A DNA stretch of 64,000 bases from NCBI GenBank assembly GCA_965223085.1, contig OZ244981.1, positions 3,596,001 through 3,660,000 on the forward strand, written 5' to 3'. This DNA comes from CBDCVO01 sp965223085 (GTDB taxonomy: Bacteria > Pseudomonadota > Gammaproteobacteria > Ga0077536). The position numbers and the translations under genes were made by a program. Under the pieces are notes generated by a model. That model was not told the origin of the DNA. It ran no database searches and saw only the letters and a program-made list of their open reading frames with translations. Below are positions 35,989-44,597 of the stretch, piece after piece; the stretch's first letter is position 1, and every line of letters starts with the position of its first letter.

Positions 35989-36129
35989 GATCTCTGCGCC
36001 GCGCGCACTATCCGGACGGGCTTCGCGCAGTTCGTTGGCCTTTCTTAATGTGGCGCGTATTATTAGCTACCAGGGGTAGAATTCTGATGGTTCCTACACC
36101 TACCGCCATTGTATTTAGGGAGATTAATC

Positions 36130-36531
36130 ATGAGCTTGCAAGCAAATAAAGATCTGGTCACGCGAACGTGGGATGCAGTGACGAAAGGCGACATCGAGAC
36201 GTTTATGAACAACCTCGCCGACGATGTGACTTGGACATTTTTTGGCAGCCATCGTTTTGCCGGTACGTTTCGCGGTAAGGAAGACTTGACGAATAAGTTG
36301 TTTGCGCCGCTGGGAGAAATTCTCGAAGACGGCATTAAAGTAGAAATTGATTCTTTGACTGCCGAGGCGGATCGCGTAGTCATGGAAGCCCGTGGGCAGG
36401 CGATGAGTAAAACCGGCAAACCGTATAACAACAGCTACTGCGTCGTGATCACTATAGCGGATAACCGCATCCAGCAGGTGCGTGAATATCTCGATTCCGA
36501 ACTCGTGAGCGAGGTTTTCGGAAAACCCTAG
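36130..36531 (+). CDS. SnoaL-like / NTF2-fold protein
   Basis: 133 residues from the ATG at 36130, preceded by GGGAG at eight bases; an upstream in-frame ATG at 36109 lacks this. The sequence has the SnoaL pattern: an N-terminal helix with V-T-R-T-W-D-A-V-T-K-G-D-I-E-T-F, L-A-D-D-V-T-W-T-F-F-G, a G-K-E-D-L loop and a final beta strand R-I-Q-Q-V-R-E-Y-L-D. Members act as isomerases, hydratases or small-molecule binding proteins in the cytoplasm. A specific reaction cannot be given. It sits between surE and the amidase on the same strand. Confidence 0.85.
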   Translation: MSLQANKDLVTRTWDAVTKGDIETFMNNLADDVTWTFFGSHRFAGTFRGKEDLTNKLFAPLGEILEDGIKVEIDSLTAEADRVVMEARGQAMSKTGKPYNNSYCVVITIADNRIQQVREYLDSELVSEVFGKP

Positions 36532-36662
36532 GCCAGATCGTTCCGAGTCGATCGGTATCTCCACAACATAGGCGCGCCGACGCGACGGGAGGACACGCCC
36601 GTACGGCGTGTGCCATGCCCAGCCCGGGCAAAAATCACGAAATAGTTGATCAAAGGAACGAG

Positions 36663-38183
36663 ATGAGGCGACAAAAAATTACGCTACCCAACCTTGGTGA
36701 GATCAAGGCGACGGCACAGCAATTAAATTTGAATATTAATGATGCCGAGGCGGAAATGTTTCGCGCATTTTTTGAACCGCTGATCGCTGATTATCAATTG
36801 ATCGACGATTTGAACGCGCCAGGTAGCGAGCTAAAGTACTCCCGCGCCGCAATCCACCGCCCGGCTGCGAGCGAGAACCGCTTAAACGCCTGGTATTACA
36901 AGGCCCAGGTAAAGGGTGCCGCCAGCGGCAAGCTCGCGGGTAGGACCGTGGTGATCAAAGACAACGTCTCAGTTGCGGACGTGCCGATGATGAATGGTTC
37001 CGCCATTTGGGAAGGTTTCACACCCAGCGAAGATGCAACCGTGGTGGGTCGTTTGTTAGACGCCGGTGCAGAAATTGTCGGTAAAGCGGTGTGTGAGAAC
37101 TTGTGTTTTTCCGGTGGCAGCCATACCTCAGCCACGGGCCCGGTGCTCAATCCGCACCGGGCGGAGTTTATGGCCGGCGGATCTTCGAGCGGTTGCGCTG
37201 CGCTATTGGTTGCTGGTGAGGCAGATCTTGCGGTCGGCGGTGACCAGGGTGGTTCTGTGCGCATGCCGAGTTCTTTTTCCGGCTGCTACGGGCTCAAGCC
37301 CACCTATGGTTTGGTCCCCTATACTGGCGCTTTGCCGATCGCGCAATCCGTCGATCATCTCGGACCCATGGCGATGTCGAGCGCGGATTGCGCTTTGCTG
37401 CTTGAAGTAATGGCCGGTTATGACGGCGGTCTCGATCCCCGTCAGGATCCACGTTTGGCGACGAAACAATATCGCCGCGCGCTCAACGGCGATGCACAGG
37501 GTCTAAGGATTGGCGTCGTGAAACAGGGCTTCTCAACACCATCTTCCGAGCCCGATGTCGACAAGATGGTCTACGAGGCAGCGCAGCGTTTTGGCAGGGC
37601 GGGCGCTACGGTGACAGACATTTCCATTCCTGAACACACGACCGCGGCGAATATCATGTTGGTCAGCATGCTCGAAGGCACGCTCGCGACGTTTAATGAG
37701 ATGAGCGCTGTAGGAACGATCGCAACAGGACATTTTCAGCTTGATGCGATCGAGTTCTACGAACGCGTGCGCAAACAGCGCGCTAAGGATTTGCCGATCA
37801 CCGTTAAAACAGTCCTATTGTTTGCGTTAGCGATGCGTAATCGTTACGGCATTTATTATTCTGCGAAAGCGCAAAACCTGATCCGCGGTGTACGCGCGGC
37901 TTACGACCGTGCGCTGCAGTCTTGTGATCTCCTGATAATGCCAACAACACCAATGAAAGCGCTACGTATTCCGCCACCGGAGGCATCGCAAGAGACAATC
38001 ATGGCGAACGCCTTGCCCATGATCGGCAACACCGCGCCGTTCGACGCGACCGGCCACCCGTCGATGAGCATTCCGGTGGGCATGTCCGACGGTTTGCCAG
38101 TGGGCATGATGATCAATGGACGTTGCGGCGCAGACGATGTGGTGTTGCGCGCCGCCCACGCCTTCGAAATGCTAGCTAAGTAA
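36663..38183 (+). CDS. Amidase signature family hydrolase
   Basis: 506 residues from the ATG at 36663, with AAAGGA six bases upstream (36615 is a weaker in-frame alternative). The Ser-cisSer-Lys triad is seen: Lys in V-V-I-K-D-N-V (about residue 99), cis-Ser in G-G-S-S-S-G-C-A (about 173-180) and the nucleophile Ser in G-G-D-Q-G-G-S-V-R-M-P (about 198). L-I-M-P-T-T-P near the C-terminus is also typical. It hydrolyses amide bonds. Enantioselective amidases share this shape, and GatA is less likely because gatB and gatC are not nearby. Together with HyuA/HyuB it suggests use of amides or cyclic amides. Confidence 0.92.
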   Translation: MRRQKITLPNLGEIKATAQQLNLNINDAEAEMFRAFFEPLIADYQLIDDLNAPGSELKYSRAAIHRPAASENRLNAWYYKAQVKGAASGKLAGRTVVIKDNVSVADVPMMNGSAIWEGFTPSEDATVVGRLLDAGAEIVGKAVCENLCFSGGSHTSATGPVLNPHRAEFMAGGSSSGCAALLVAGEADLAVGGDQGGSVRMPSSFSGCYGLKPTYGLVPYTGALPIAQSVDHLGPMAMSSADCALLLEVMAGYDGGLDPRQDPRLATKQYRRALNGDAQGLRIGVVKQGFSTPSSEPDVDKMVYEAAQRFGRAGATVTDISIPEHTTAANIMLVSMLEGTLATFNEMSAVGTIATGHFQLDAIEFYERVRKQRAKDLPITVKTVLLFALAMRNRYGIYYSAKAQNLIRGVRAAYDRALQSCDLLIMPTTPMKALRIPPPEASQETIMANALPMIGNTAPFDATGHPSMSIPVGMSDGLPVGMMINGRCGADDVVLRAAHAFEMLAK

Positions 38184-38227
38184 CGGGCGCGTTTATAGTG
38201 CGCGCGTGCTGCCGACGTGCAACGACG

Positions 38228-39187
38228 CTAGGGAATATCGACGATATCGTCGGGGGGGCCTTCGTGGTGCGGTTGCGTTGGGTGGGGGGCTTGTTGAGGC
38301 GCGCCTAGGATGGGCACGGTGCGCGCTAGAAAATCGATCACCGCATTGCTGAAAATATCGTTGCGATCACCGGCCACCATATGACCGGCGTCGGTGATAT
38401 TAACGTACTCAGCATGGGGGCAAAGTGAGAGGAAATGTTGCGCACCGTTTTCACTGAGGACATCGGAAAGTCCCCCGCGCACCAATAGCGTCGGCAAGCT
38501 GAGGTTTTTCGCGCATGCGGTGAGGCGCGCGATGCGGGCGTCCATGTCACGTCGTAAGGTCATGAAGCGGGGATCCCAGTGCCAGCGGTATTTACCATTT
38601 TCTGCGCGACGTAAATTCTTGGCGAGCCCTGCCAGGTCACGCGGTCGCTGACGATGGGGCTGATAAGCGGCGATCGCGTCTGCAACTTCCTCCAGCGAGT
38701 CGAAGCCATCCGGTTTTTGATTCATGAACGCGGTAATTTTTTGCACGCCGGTGGGTTCAATTTGCGGTGCGATGTCGACTAGCACTAAGCCGGTTGCATC
38801 GACACGGTCCTCACCCACTGCGACTAAGCTCGTGCCGCCACCCATCGATGCACCAACCAGTACGGGACGTCGGCCGCCGAGTTGTTCGAGCACGTACAGC
38901 AGGTCGTCCGCCATGACATCCTGGCCGTAAATACCGTCGGATGACCAATCCGAATCGCCGTGGCCGCGGGCGTCGAAGGCGATCGCGTAATAACCCGCGG
39001 CCCCCAAGACTTCACCGGCTGTTTTCCATGCGTGACGGGTTTGACCGCCACCGTGTTGGAGTACTACGAGCGGACCGTCGACGCTACCCCACGCGTCGCC
39101 GGCGATAACGATGTCACCGGCACCACGCCAGCGGTACATGGGTTCCGGTGTTCCAGGCAAGCGTTCGCCCGCGTTTTGCCGCGTCAT
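38228..39187 (-). CDS. Alpha/beta hydrolase
   Basis: 319 residues from the ATG at 39187 with GAGGAG seven bases upstream; the longer open frame reaching 39454 is not needed. Motifs: oxyanion strand L-V-V-L-Q-H-G-G-G, nucleophile elbow V-G-A-S-M-G-G-G (Ser), acid region in L-V-R-G-G-L-S-D-V and catalytic His in D-A-G-H-M-V-A-G-D. Members include esterases, haloperoxidase-like and C-C bond hydrolases. A proline- and histidine-rich tail closes the protein. It is divergent from the AOR gene, with about 200 bases between starts. Confidence 0.92.
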   Translation of the reverse strand: MTRQNAGERLPGTPEPMYRWRGAGDIVIAGDAWGSVDGPLVVLQHGGGQTRHAWKTAGEVLGAAGYYAIAFDARGHGDSDWSSDGIYGQDVMADDLLYVLEQLGGRRPVLVGASMGGGTSLVAVGEDRVDATGLVLVDIAPQIEPTGVQKITAFMNQKPDGFDSLEEVADAIAAYQPHRQRPRDLAGLAKNLRRAENGKYRWHWDPRFMTLRRDMDARIARLTACAKNLSLPTLLVRGGLSDVLSENGAQHFLSLCPHAEYVNITDAGHMVAGDRNDIFSNAVIDFLARTVPILGAPQQAPHPTQPHHEGPPDDIVDIP

Positions 39188-39385
39188 GATTGGCTCCTCA
39201 CACGCACACTTCACCATGCCTCGGGAGAATTGACCAGCGTAGTCTCGATAGACCCTATTTCTATCGTTGGCAATGCGTCTGTCTAGGGCTATACGCGGAC
39301 GGTCCTTAGATGTGATTATACTGTGCTGGTAAGGTCTGCTAACAACGGCACATAGGCCGGAAATTTGATCGAAAGGCGAGCACTG

Positions 39386-41107
39386 ATGCGTAAATTCCTG
39401 CATATCGATGTCGAACACCGGTCGGTGCGTGACGAAACGTTTAGCGGCGAGCAAGTCGCCCGTGCGGGGCGCTATTTTATCGCCAAGACATTGTTGGAAA
39501 TGGGGATCGCGAAGATCGATCCGCTGGGCGCTGAGAACCCCCTTATTTTCTCTGTCGGCCCTTTCGCGGGTTCGAATTGGTCGAATGCAAATCGCGTCTG
39601 TGTTGGTTGTAAAAGCCCTTTAACGGGTGGGGTTAAAGAGGCTAACGGCGGTGGTTCCTTCGGTCTGGCGCTAGGCCAGCTGCAGCTCGCCGGTTTTACA
39701 CTTCACGGGGCGGCCGCGGATTGGTGTGTATTGCACTTAAAGAAAGATGGCACGTTTTCGTTTGATGATGCGACGCCCTATCTGGGCAAGGGGAACTTCG
39801 AGTGCGCGCAAATGCTGCATGACAATTACGGTAATAAGGTTTCGCTGGCTATCTGCGGTCCGGTTGGCGAATATCAAGGTTTGTTGGCGGGGATCGCGCT
39901 GAGCGATACCGATCGGCGTCCTTCGCGACTGTCGGCGCGTGGCGGTGTGGGCGCCGTATTGGGACGCAAAAAAATCAAAGCGATCGTCGCGGATCTCAAC
40001 AAAATGCCGAGTTTTCACGATCGCAAAAAAGTACTGCAAGGGGTGAAACGCTACGGTGCGCTGCTCGCGGACGACGAGGCAGTGCAATTGTATAAGGACT
40101 ACGGTACTGCCGCCATGGCGGATTACACCAACCACATCGGTGGTTTGCCGGTACGGAACTTCACCTCCGGGCGCCACGTCGACACCAACGACGGGACCAT
40201 GAAAATGGGTGGCGAGTTTATTCGCCAACAAAACATGGAACGCGGTGGGGAGCCGGCGCATGCTTGTATGCCGGGGTGCACGATCGAATGCTCAAATGTG
40301 TACGCGGATGCAAATGGTAAGGAAATTGTCTCACCGGTCGAATATGAAACCTTGGGATTGATGGGTACAAATTGCGGTGTCGGCGATCCCGACGATCTCG
40401 CGCGTCTCAATTACATCGCCAACGATCTGGGTATCGACACCATTGAAACCGGCGCCATGATGGGCGTGTTGCTAGATGCCGGTCTGGCCGAGTTCGGCGA
40501 CGTCAAATTTCTGGAACACGTGCTCGAAGAAATCCGGGCGGGAACGCCCGATGGCAGGCTATGGGCGCAAGGAACCGCGCGAGTGGGCAATCATTACAAG
40601 GTGCCTCGCGCGCCGGTGATCAAACAACAAGCCATCAGCGCCTACGATCCGCGCGTGATCGAGGTAACCGGGATCTCGATGATGGTGACCGCACAGGGCG
40701 CAGATCACACCACGGGTAATGCGCCGAAATACGAGTGCACGGGAAAAGATGTGCAGCAACTCGTCGATGTAAGCATGGAAAACCAAGTACTGTTTGCAGC
40801 CTCGGATTCGCTCGGCTTGTGTGTGTTCGGCCGCTCGGTCACAAATACGAACGTTGACTTTATTGTGGGCGCGATCAATGACGCGTTAGGGACCGACTTT
40901 GATGCTGATTTTTTCACCGCGCTCGGTCGGGATACGCTGAAATATGAGGCAGACTTTAATCGTGCCGCGGGATTCGCAGAAAGTGACGATGAGCTTCCCG
41001 CGTTTTTCTACGCCGAACCGTTAGCACCGAGCAATAAAGTCGCGCGTTTCCATGCCGCCGAAGTAAATGCCTCGGTGCGACGCTGGTGGGCGCGGCAGGT
41101 GAACTAA
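39386..41107 (+). CDS. Aldehyde ferredoxin oxidoreductase family (tungsten enzyme)
   Basis: 573 residues from the ATG at 39386 (AAAGG upstream; TTG 39365 is the longer option). It follows the AOR plan: an N-terminal domain with N-R-V-C-V-G-C-K-S-P and A-R-G-G-V-G-A-V-L-G-R-K-K-I-K-A-I-V, then a cysteine cluster in A-C-M-P-G-C-T-I-E-C (C-x3-C-x3-C, about residues 290-300), and a later Cys in D-S-L-G-L-C-V-F-G that would complete the 4Fe-4S site. AORs use a tungsten bis-pterin cofactor to oxidise aldehydes to acids or reverse this. The archaeal enzymes use C-x2-C-x3-C, so the spacing here is that of a distinct branch. The physiological substrate is unknown. No cofactor or tungstate-uptake genes are in the window. 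Confidence 0.88.
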   Translation: MRKFLHIDVEHRSVRDETFSGEQVARAGRYFIAKTLLEMGIAKIDPLGAENPLIFSVGPFAGSNWSNANRVCVGCKSPLTGGVKEANGGGSFGLALGQLQLAGFTLHGAAADWCVLHLKKDGTFSFDDATPYLGKGNFECAQMLHDNYGNKVSLAICGPVGEYQGLLAGIALSDTDRRPSRLSARGGVGAVLGRKKIKAIVADLNKMPSFHDRKKVLQGVKRYGALLADDEAVQLYKDYGTAAMADYTNHIGGLPVRNFTSGRHVDTNDGTMKMGGEFIRQQNMERGGEPAHACMPGCTIECSNVYADANGKEIVSPVEYETLGLMGTNCGVGDPDDLARLNYIANDLGIDTIETGAMMGVLLDAGLAEFGDVKFLEHVLEEIRAGTPDGRLWAQGTARVGNHYKVPRAPVIKQQAISAYDPRVIEVTGISMMVTAQGADHTTGNAPKYECTGKDVQQLVDVSMENQVLFAASDSLGLCVFGRSVTNTNVDFIVGAINDALGTDFDADFFTALGRDTLKYEADFNRAAGFAESDDELPAFFYAEPLAPSNKVARFHAAEVNASVRRWWARQVN

Positions 41108-41144
41108 CCCGGATAATGCAACGCTGGCGAAAATTTCAGGTCGT

Positions 41145-42956
41145 TCAAATCCGATCGAAAAACGGATGTCCTTCCGCGCGCAGTTGGCGCAGTGCGTTAA
41201 TGCCGTATTCATAGCTACGGATGAATAGCTCCCGGTGGTGTTGCCAATCCAACATCGTTATACCGGGCGGGATCGGAGGGAAAAACAGCAAATCTTCGCT
41301 GCGAATGAGATTTTCAACCTTGGGTCGGTGAGCGGCCAAACTCTCAGTGAGCACGGCGGCGGGGCTGGGTGCGGCCGGCAGTTCGGCGGCGAAGGGATTG
41401 AGCACTTGCCAAGCGAGACGCCAGCGCGACGGCAGCGCCGCATAGTCGACTTTATGTGGCACCGGCGCGGGCGGATTAAACCCGATGATGACATTCGGTC
41501 CGTCTTTTAGTGCTTGCATTGTTGCGAGTGGAATATTATCGAGGATCCCCCCATCGACCAGCATATCCCCGACGCTATTGTAAACGGTCGGGAGCATACC
41601 CGGGATCGATCCCGAGGCGCGCACCGCGAACCACAATTTGCCGTCGCGGTGGAGATGCGCGCAGTGTTGGGAAAGATTTGTCGTGAAGGCAAAAAAAGGG
41701 ATCCATAAGTCTTCGATCGCGACGTCCGTATAATGGACATGCAGTTCCCGATCGAAAACTACGTGATCGAGCAAACTGTAGCGCGGCCACGTGAGTCGCT
41801 TTAGGGCTTTATTCGTAACGAAGATCTGCTCGAGTGTTTCGTCGACTTGTTCTGGTGTTGCCTCCAAAGCGAAGGCGGCGGTCATGGCAGCCCCACCGCT
41901 GGTGCCACCCATGATGTCGAAGGACACACCGGATTCACGCAAGGCTTTATAGAGACCGATCTGGGCAGCACACAAGGCGCCGCCACCACCCGCGACGAGA
42001 CCGATAGCCCGACCACGCAGAAAACGCAACAACTTGGCATAGTCGCTGGCTTCGTTCTCCACGAGGTGGTGGTGCAAACGTACATCGCGGGCGCCCAGCC
42101 ACCGTGCGGTGCCGCGAATGGGTCGGCGGCGGCGGTGCAATAATACCAGCCGATGTGCTTGCGATCCGTGGAGTTCGCGCGCGAAACGCTCGACGCGGTT
42201 TAACGGCGGCGCACCGCGCCGCGCTTCGACATGACGCGCGACGAGCAAGACTTCGTCCGCTTGTCGCAAGGCCTTTTCTGTCCACGGTGTAAGTTCTGGA
42301 TCAGCAATAAAAACCAGTGTTTCATACTGACCTTCAAACTCGTTGAACCACGCGGTTGCAGCGTCGCTCTGCAAGGTGAGACCGGCGGGCAGGCGGGCTG
42401 CAGCGCGACTCGCATCCAACATGATCGCGCGATCGCTGGCGGCTAACTGTGATTCTAAGTGGGTAATGAATGCGCTCGGCAATGAGCCACCGCCGGCGAC
42501 GCACACACAGATGGTGGTCGCGGGACCGTCTTTGCGTTGCGGCATATAGGCGGTCGCGCGGCGCAGGCGACGGGCCAGCGACGCGGTGATGGTTCGCCAA
42601 AGCTCCGGGTGGTCGGCGCACAGCGCGTCGAATTCACCTCTTAGTAGTTCGACCACGATGCTATCGCGGCTCGCGCGCACGGTCGCTGAGCGGGTGCCGC
42701 CGGCGAAAAATGCGATCTCACCGATCGGAAAGCCGGCACGAATCTCGGCAACTACAGCCTCGCTGGCCGACGTTTCAACGGCAAAACGCCCCGAGACGAC
42801 GATATACAATGCATTGGGTACGGCGCCTTCGGCGACTAATATTTGTCCGCGCGTGATCGCGCGTGTGCGCATACGGGCGGCGATTTGTGCCAATTGAGAA
42901 GCCGATAGACCATCGAAGGCGTCGATTATTGAAAGGTCAACGGCGGGTGTCGGCAT
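41145..42956 (-). CDS. cNMP-binding domain fused to patatin-like phospholipase (NTE family)
   Basis: 603 residues. Residues about 10-125 are a cyclic-nucleotide-binding fold with P-I-G-E-I-A-F-F-A-G-G-T-R-S-A-T-V. A middle region (about 150-300) resembles the linker domain of bacterial neuropathy-target-esterase homologues. The patatin domain (about 315-530) has an oxyanion loop G-G-G-G-A-L-C-A, the nucleophile in G-G-T-S-G-G-A and the Asp of the dyad in L-V-D-G-G-I-L-D-N. It is probably a membrane-associated lysophospholipase or esterase whose activity or location responds to a cyclic nucleotide. The ligand is not determined. All catalytic residues are present. Confidence 0.93.
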   Translation of the reverse strand: MPTPAVDLSIIDAFDGLSASQLAQIAARMRTRAITRGQILVAEGAVPNALYIVVSGRFAVETSASEAVVAEIRAGFPIGEIAFFAGGTRSATVRASRDSIVVELLRGEFDALCADHPELWRTITASLARRLRRATAYMPQRKDGPATTICVCVAGGGSLPSAFITHLESQLAASDRAIMLDASRAAARLPAGLTLQSDAATAWFNEFEGQYETLVFIADPELTPWTEKALRQADEVLLVARHVEARRGAPPLNRVERFARELHGSQAHRLVLLHRRRRPIRGTARWLGARDVRLHHHLVENEASDYAKLLRFLRGRAIGLVAGGGGALCAAQIGLYKALRESGVSFDIMGGTSGGAAMTAAFALEATPEQVDETLEQIFVTNKALKRLTWPRYSLLDHVVFDRELHVHYTDVAIEDLWIPFFAFTTNLSQHCAHLHRDGKLWFAVRASGSIPGMLPTVYNSVGDMLVDGGILDNIPLATMQALKDGPNVIIGFNPPAPVPHKVDYAALPSRWRLAWQVLNPFAAELPAAPSPAAVLTESLAAHRPKVENLIRSEDLLFFPPIPPGITMLDWQHHRELFIRSYEYGINALRQLRAEGHPFFDRI

Positions 42957-43099
42957 GGCATCGGATATCGGGATAACGAAACGTTAACGTTGCGGCCTTT
43001 GTGGCCACGACCCGGCGCCGCACGTTAATCTGCGCAGCGATAGCGTATGATGCCGCGCGTAAGGTCGGAATGCTATGTGAGGTGGGTGGAGCAGACACG

Positions 43100-44269
43100 A
43101 TGAAATTACTTCGATCGCTTCTCGATCAACAAGAAAAATATAGCGCTTGGCGGCGTGATCTGCACGCTCATCCGGAGCTCGCCTACGAAGAACAGCGCAC
43201 CGCCGCGTTTGTGGTCGCAAAGTTAAGCGAATTCGGCGTTTCCGTCGAACAAAATTTGGGTGGTACCGGCGTAGTCGGTACTTTAGCGCTCGGCAATGGA
43301 CCCGCCCGTATCGGCTTGCGTGCCGATATGGATGCTTTAGCGTTGCAAGAGCGCAATGAGTTTGCCCATCGCTCGCAACACCCCGGCAAAATGCACGCCT
43401 GTGGTCACGATGGGCATACGGTTATGCTGCTCGCCGCGGCCGAGTGCCTCGCCAAGGAGCGTGGCTTTGACGGCACGGTGCAGTTTATCTTTCAACCTGC
43501 CGAAGAAGGCGAAGCGGGTGCGCGCGCAATGATGGACGATGGTTTGTTTACCCGTTTTCCCGTCGATGCTGTCTATGGCCTGCACAACTGGCCTTGGCTA
43601 CCGAGTGGCCACTTCGCGGTGCGCGCGGGGGCGATGATGGCGGCGATGGATATTTTTGAGGCGCGGATCACGGGTCGTGGTGGTCACGCCGCCCAACCAC
43701 AGTTGGTCACCGATCCGATCGTTGTCGCAGCGCAATTGATACAAGCCTGGCAAACCGTAGTGTCGCGCAATGTCGACCCGCTAGAAGCCGCAGTCGTATC
43801 GGTGACACAAGTACATGCTGGTAACGCTTGGGCAGTAATACCGGAAGACGTGATGCTCCGGGGTACGGTGCGAACGTTTAATCCCGCGGTACGTGATTTA
43901 GTCGCGGCACGCTTGCACCAACTCGCAACCGGAATTTGCACGAGTCACCAGTGCGATCTCGAGTGGCGCCACGAGCACCGCTTCCCGGCGACGGTTAACA
44001 GCGCCAACGAAGCCCAGTTTGCGGCGCAAACGGCTGCGGGCGTGGTCGGCGAGGCGCTCGTCGATCGTGACCCGATGCCGAGCATGGGTTCGGAAGATTT
44101 TGGATACATGTTAGAGGAACAGCGGGGATGTTATGCGTGGCTAGGGGCGGGACGCCCCGATGGTGAGCAATTACTGCACAATCCTTACTACGATTTTAAT
44201 GATGAGATCATTCCTATAGGTGCTAGCTATTGGGTGAATCTGGTCCGCAATCATTGTTTGGCGCCTTGA
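43100..44269 (+). CDS. M20-family amidohydrolase (hippurate/IAA-amino acid hydrolase type)
   Basis: 389 residues from the ATG at 43100, which starts M-K-L-L-R-S-L-L-D and reaches the family's R-R-D-L-H-A-H-P-E-L-A-Y-E-E at the expected place; the longer GTG/ATG-led frame from 43001 is not needed. Metal ligands are in M-H-A-C-G-H-D-G-H (Cys and His) and A-E-E-G-E-A-G-A (catalytic Glu), with S-M-G-S-E-D-F-G-Y-M-L near the end. Such enzymes remove N-acyl groups from amino acids. It is the last accessory gene before the ffs-dnaX block. Confidence 0.92.
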   Translation: MKLLRSLLDQQEKYSAWRRDLHAHPELAYEEQRTAAFVVAKLSEFGVSVEQNLGGTGVVGTLALGNGPARIGLRADMDALALQERNEFAHRSQHPGKMHACGHDGHTVMLLAAAECLAKERGFDGTVQFIFQPAEEGEAGARAMMDDGLFTRFPVDAVYGLHNWPWLPSGHFAVRAGAMMAAMDIFEARITGRGGHAAQPQLVTDPIVVAAQLIQAWQTVVSRNVDPLEAAVVSVTQVHAGNAWAVIPEDVMLRGTVRTFNPAVRDLVAARLHQLATGICTSHQCDLEWRHEHRFPATVNSANEAQFAAQTAAGVVGEALVDRDPMPSMGSEDFGYMLEEQRGCYAWLGAGRPDGEQLLHNPYYDFNDEIIPIGASYWVNLVRNHCLAP

Positions 44270-44293
44270 CCACGAGCCACTATCCTCTGGACT

Positions 44294-44302
44294 TGCTACA
44301 AT
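44294..44302 (+). promoter_or_regulatory. Candidate extended -10 promoter upstream of ffs
   Basis: TGcTACAAT is an extended -10 element (TG, one base, then a one-mismatch TATAAT). A TTGACC lies too far upstream (25-base gap) to be its -35. The expected start near 44309 would give a leader of about 110 bases before the mature 4.5S RNA, implying processing, or another promoter closer in. Confidence 0.4.
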
Positions 44303-44421
44303 CGCGGCACAGAGGCGTTGTCCCATGACGCATGGCGGTATTAGAAATGCACCGGGAAACCATGGGGCGAGACGAAACGCGTGCGGCGATAGGATAGTCG
44401 CACCGGCCGTAACCGGATCAT

Positions 44422-44531
44422 GGTGGACGTGTCGGTTCCCTCGCGACGTAAGACCGTGAACCCCGTCAGGCCCGGAAGGGAGCAGCGGTAGCGGTGACTG
44501 CGGGCGCCGAGGTGTGGCTGACACGACCACC
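44422..44531 (+). ncRNA. ffs: 4.5S RNA (signal recognition particle RNA)
   Basis: About 110 bases. The ends pair: GGTGG-a-CGTGTC at the 5' side with GACACG-a-CCACC at the 3' side. The conserved tip is GTCAGGCCCGGAAGGGAGCA (from 44465), which contains the GGAA tetraloop and the asymmetric loop bound by Ffh. The RNA forms the SRP with Ffh to target membrane proteins. It lies just upstream of dnaX, an arrangement also known in other bacteria such as Bacillus subtilis. Confidence 0.95.
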
Positions 44532-44597
44532 TCCAGATTGCTTGGCCACAGGTGAGCGACCGGGTTGTCGCTGGCACAAGCATCCATTTGTTGAACG

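Noticed and set aside
43001..43099. Longer N-terminus of the M20 hydrolase from 43001
   Set aside because: The extra 33 residues have no match to the family start, and the ATG at 43100 gives normal length.
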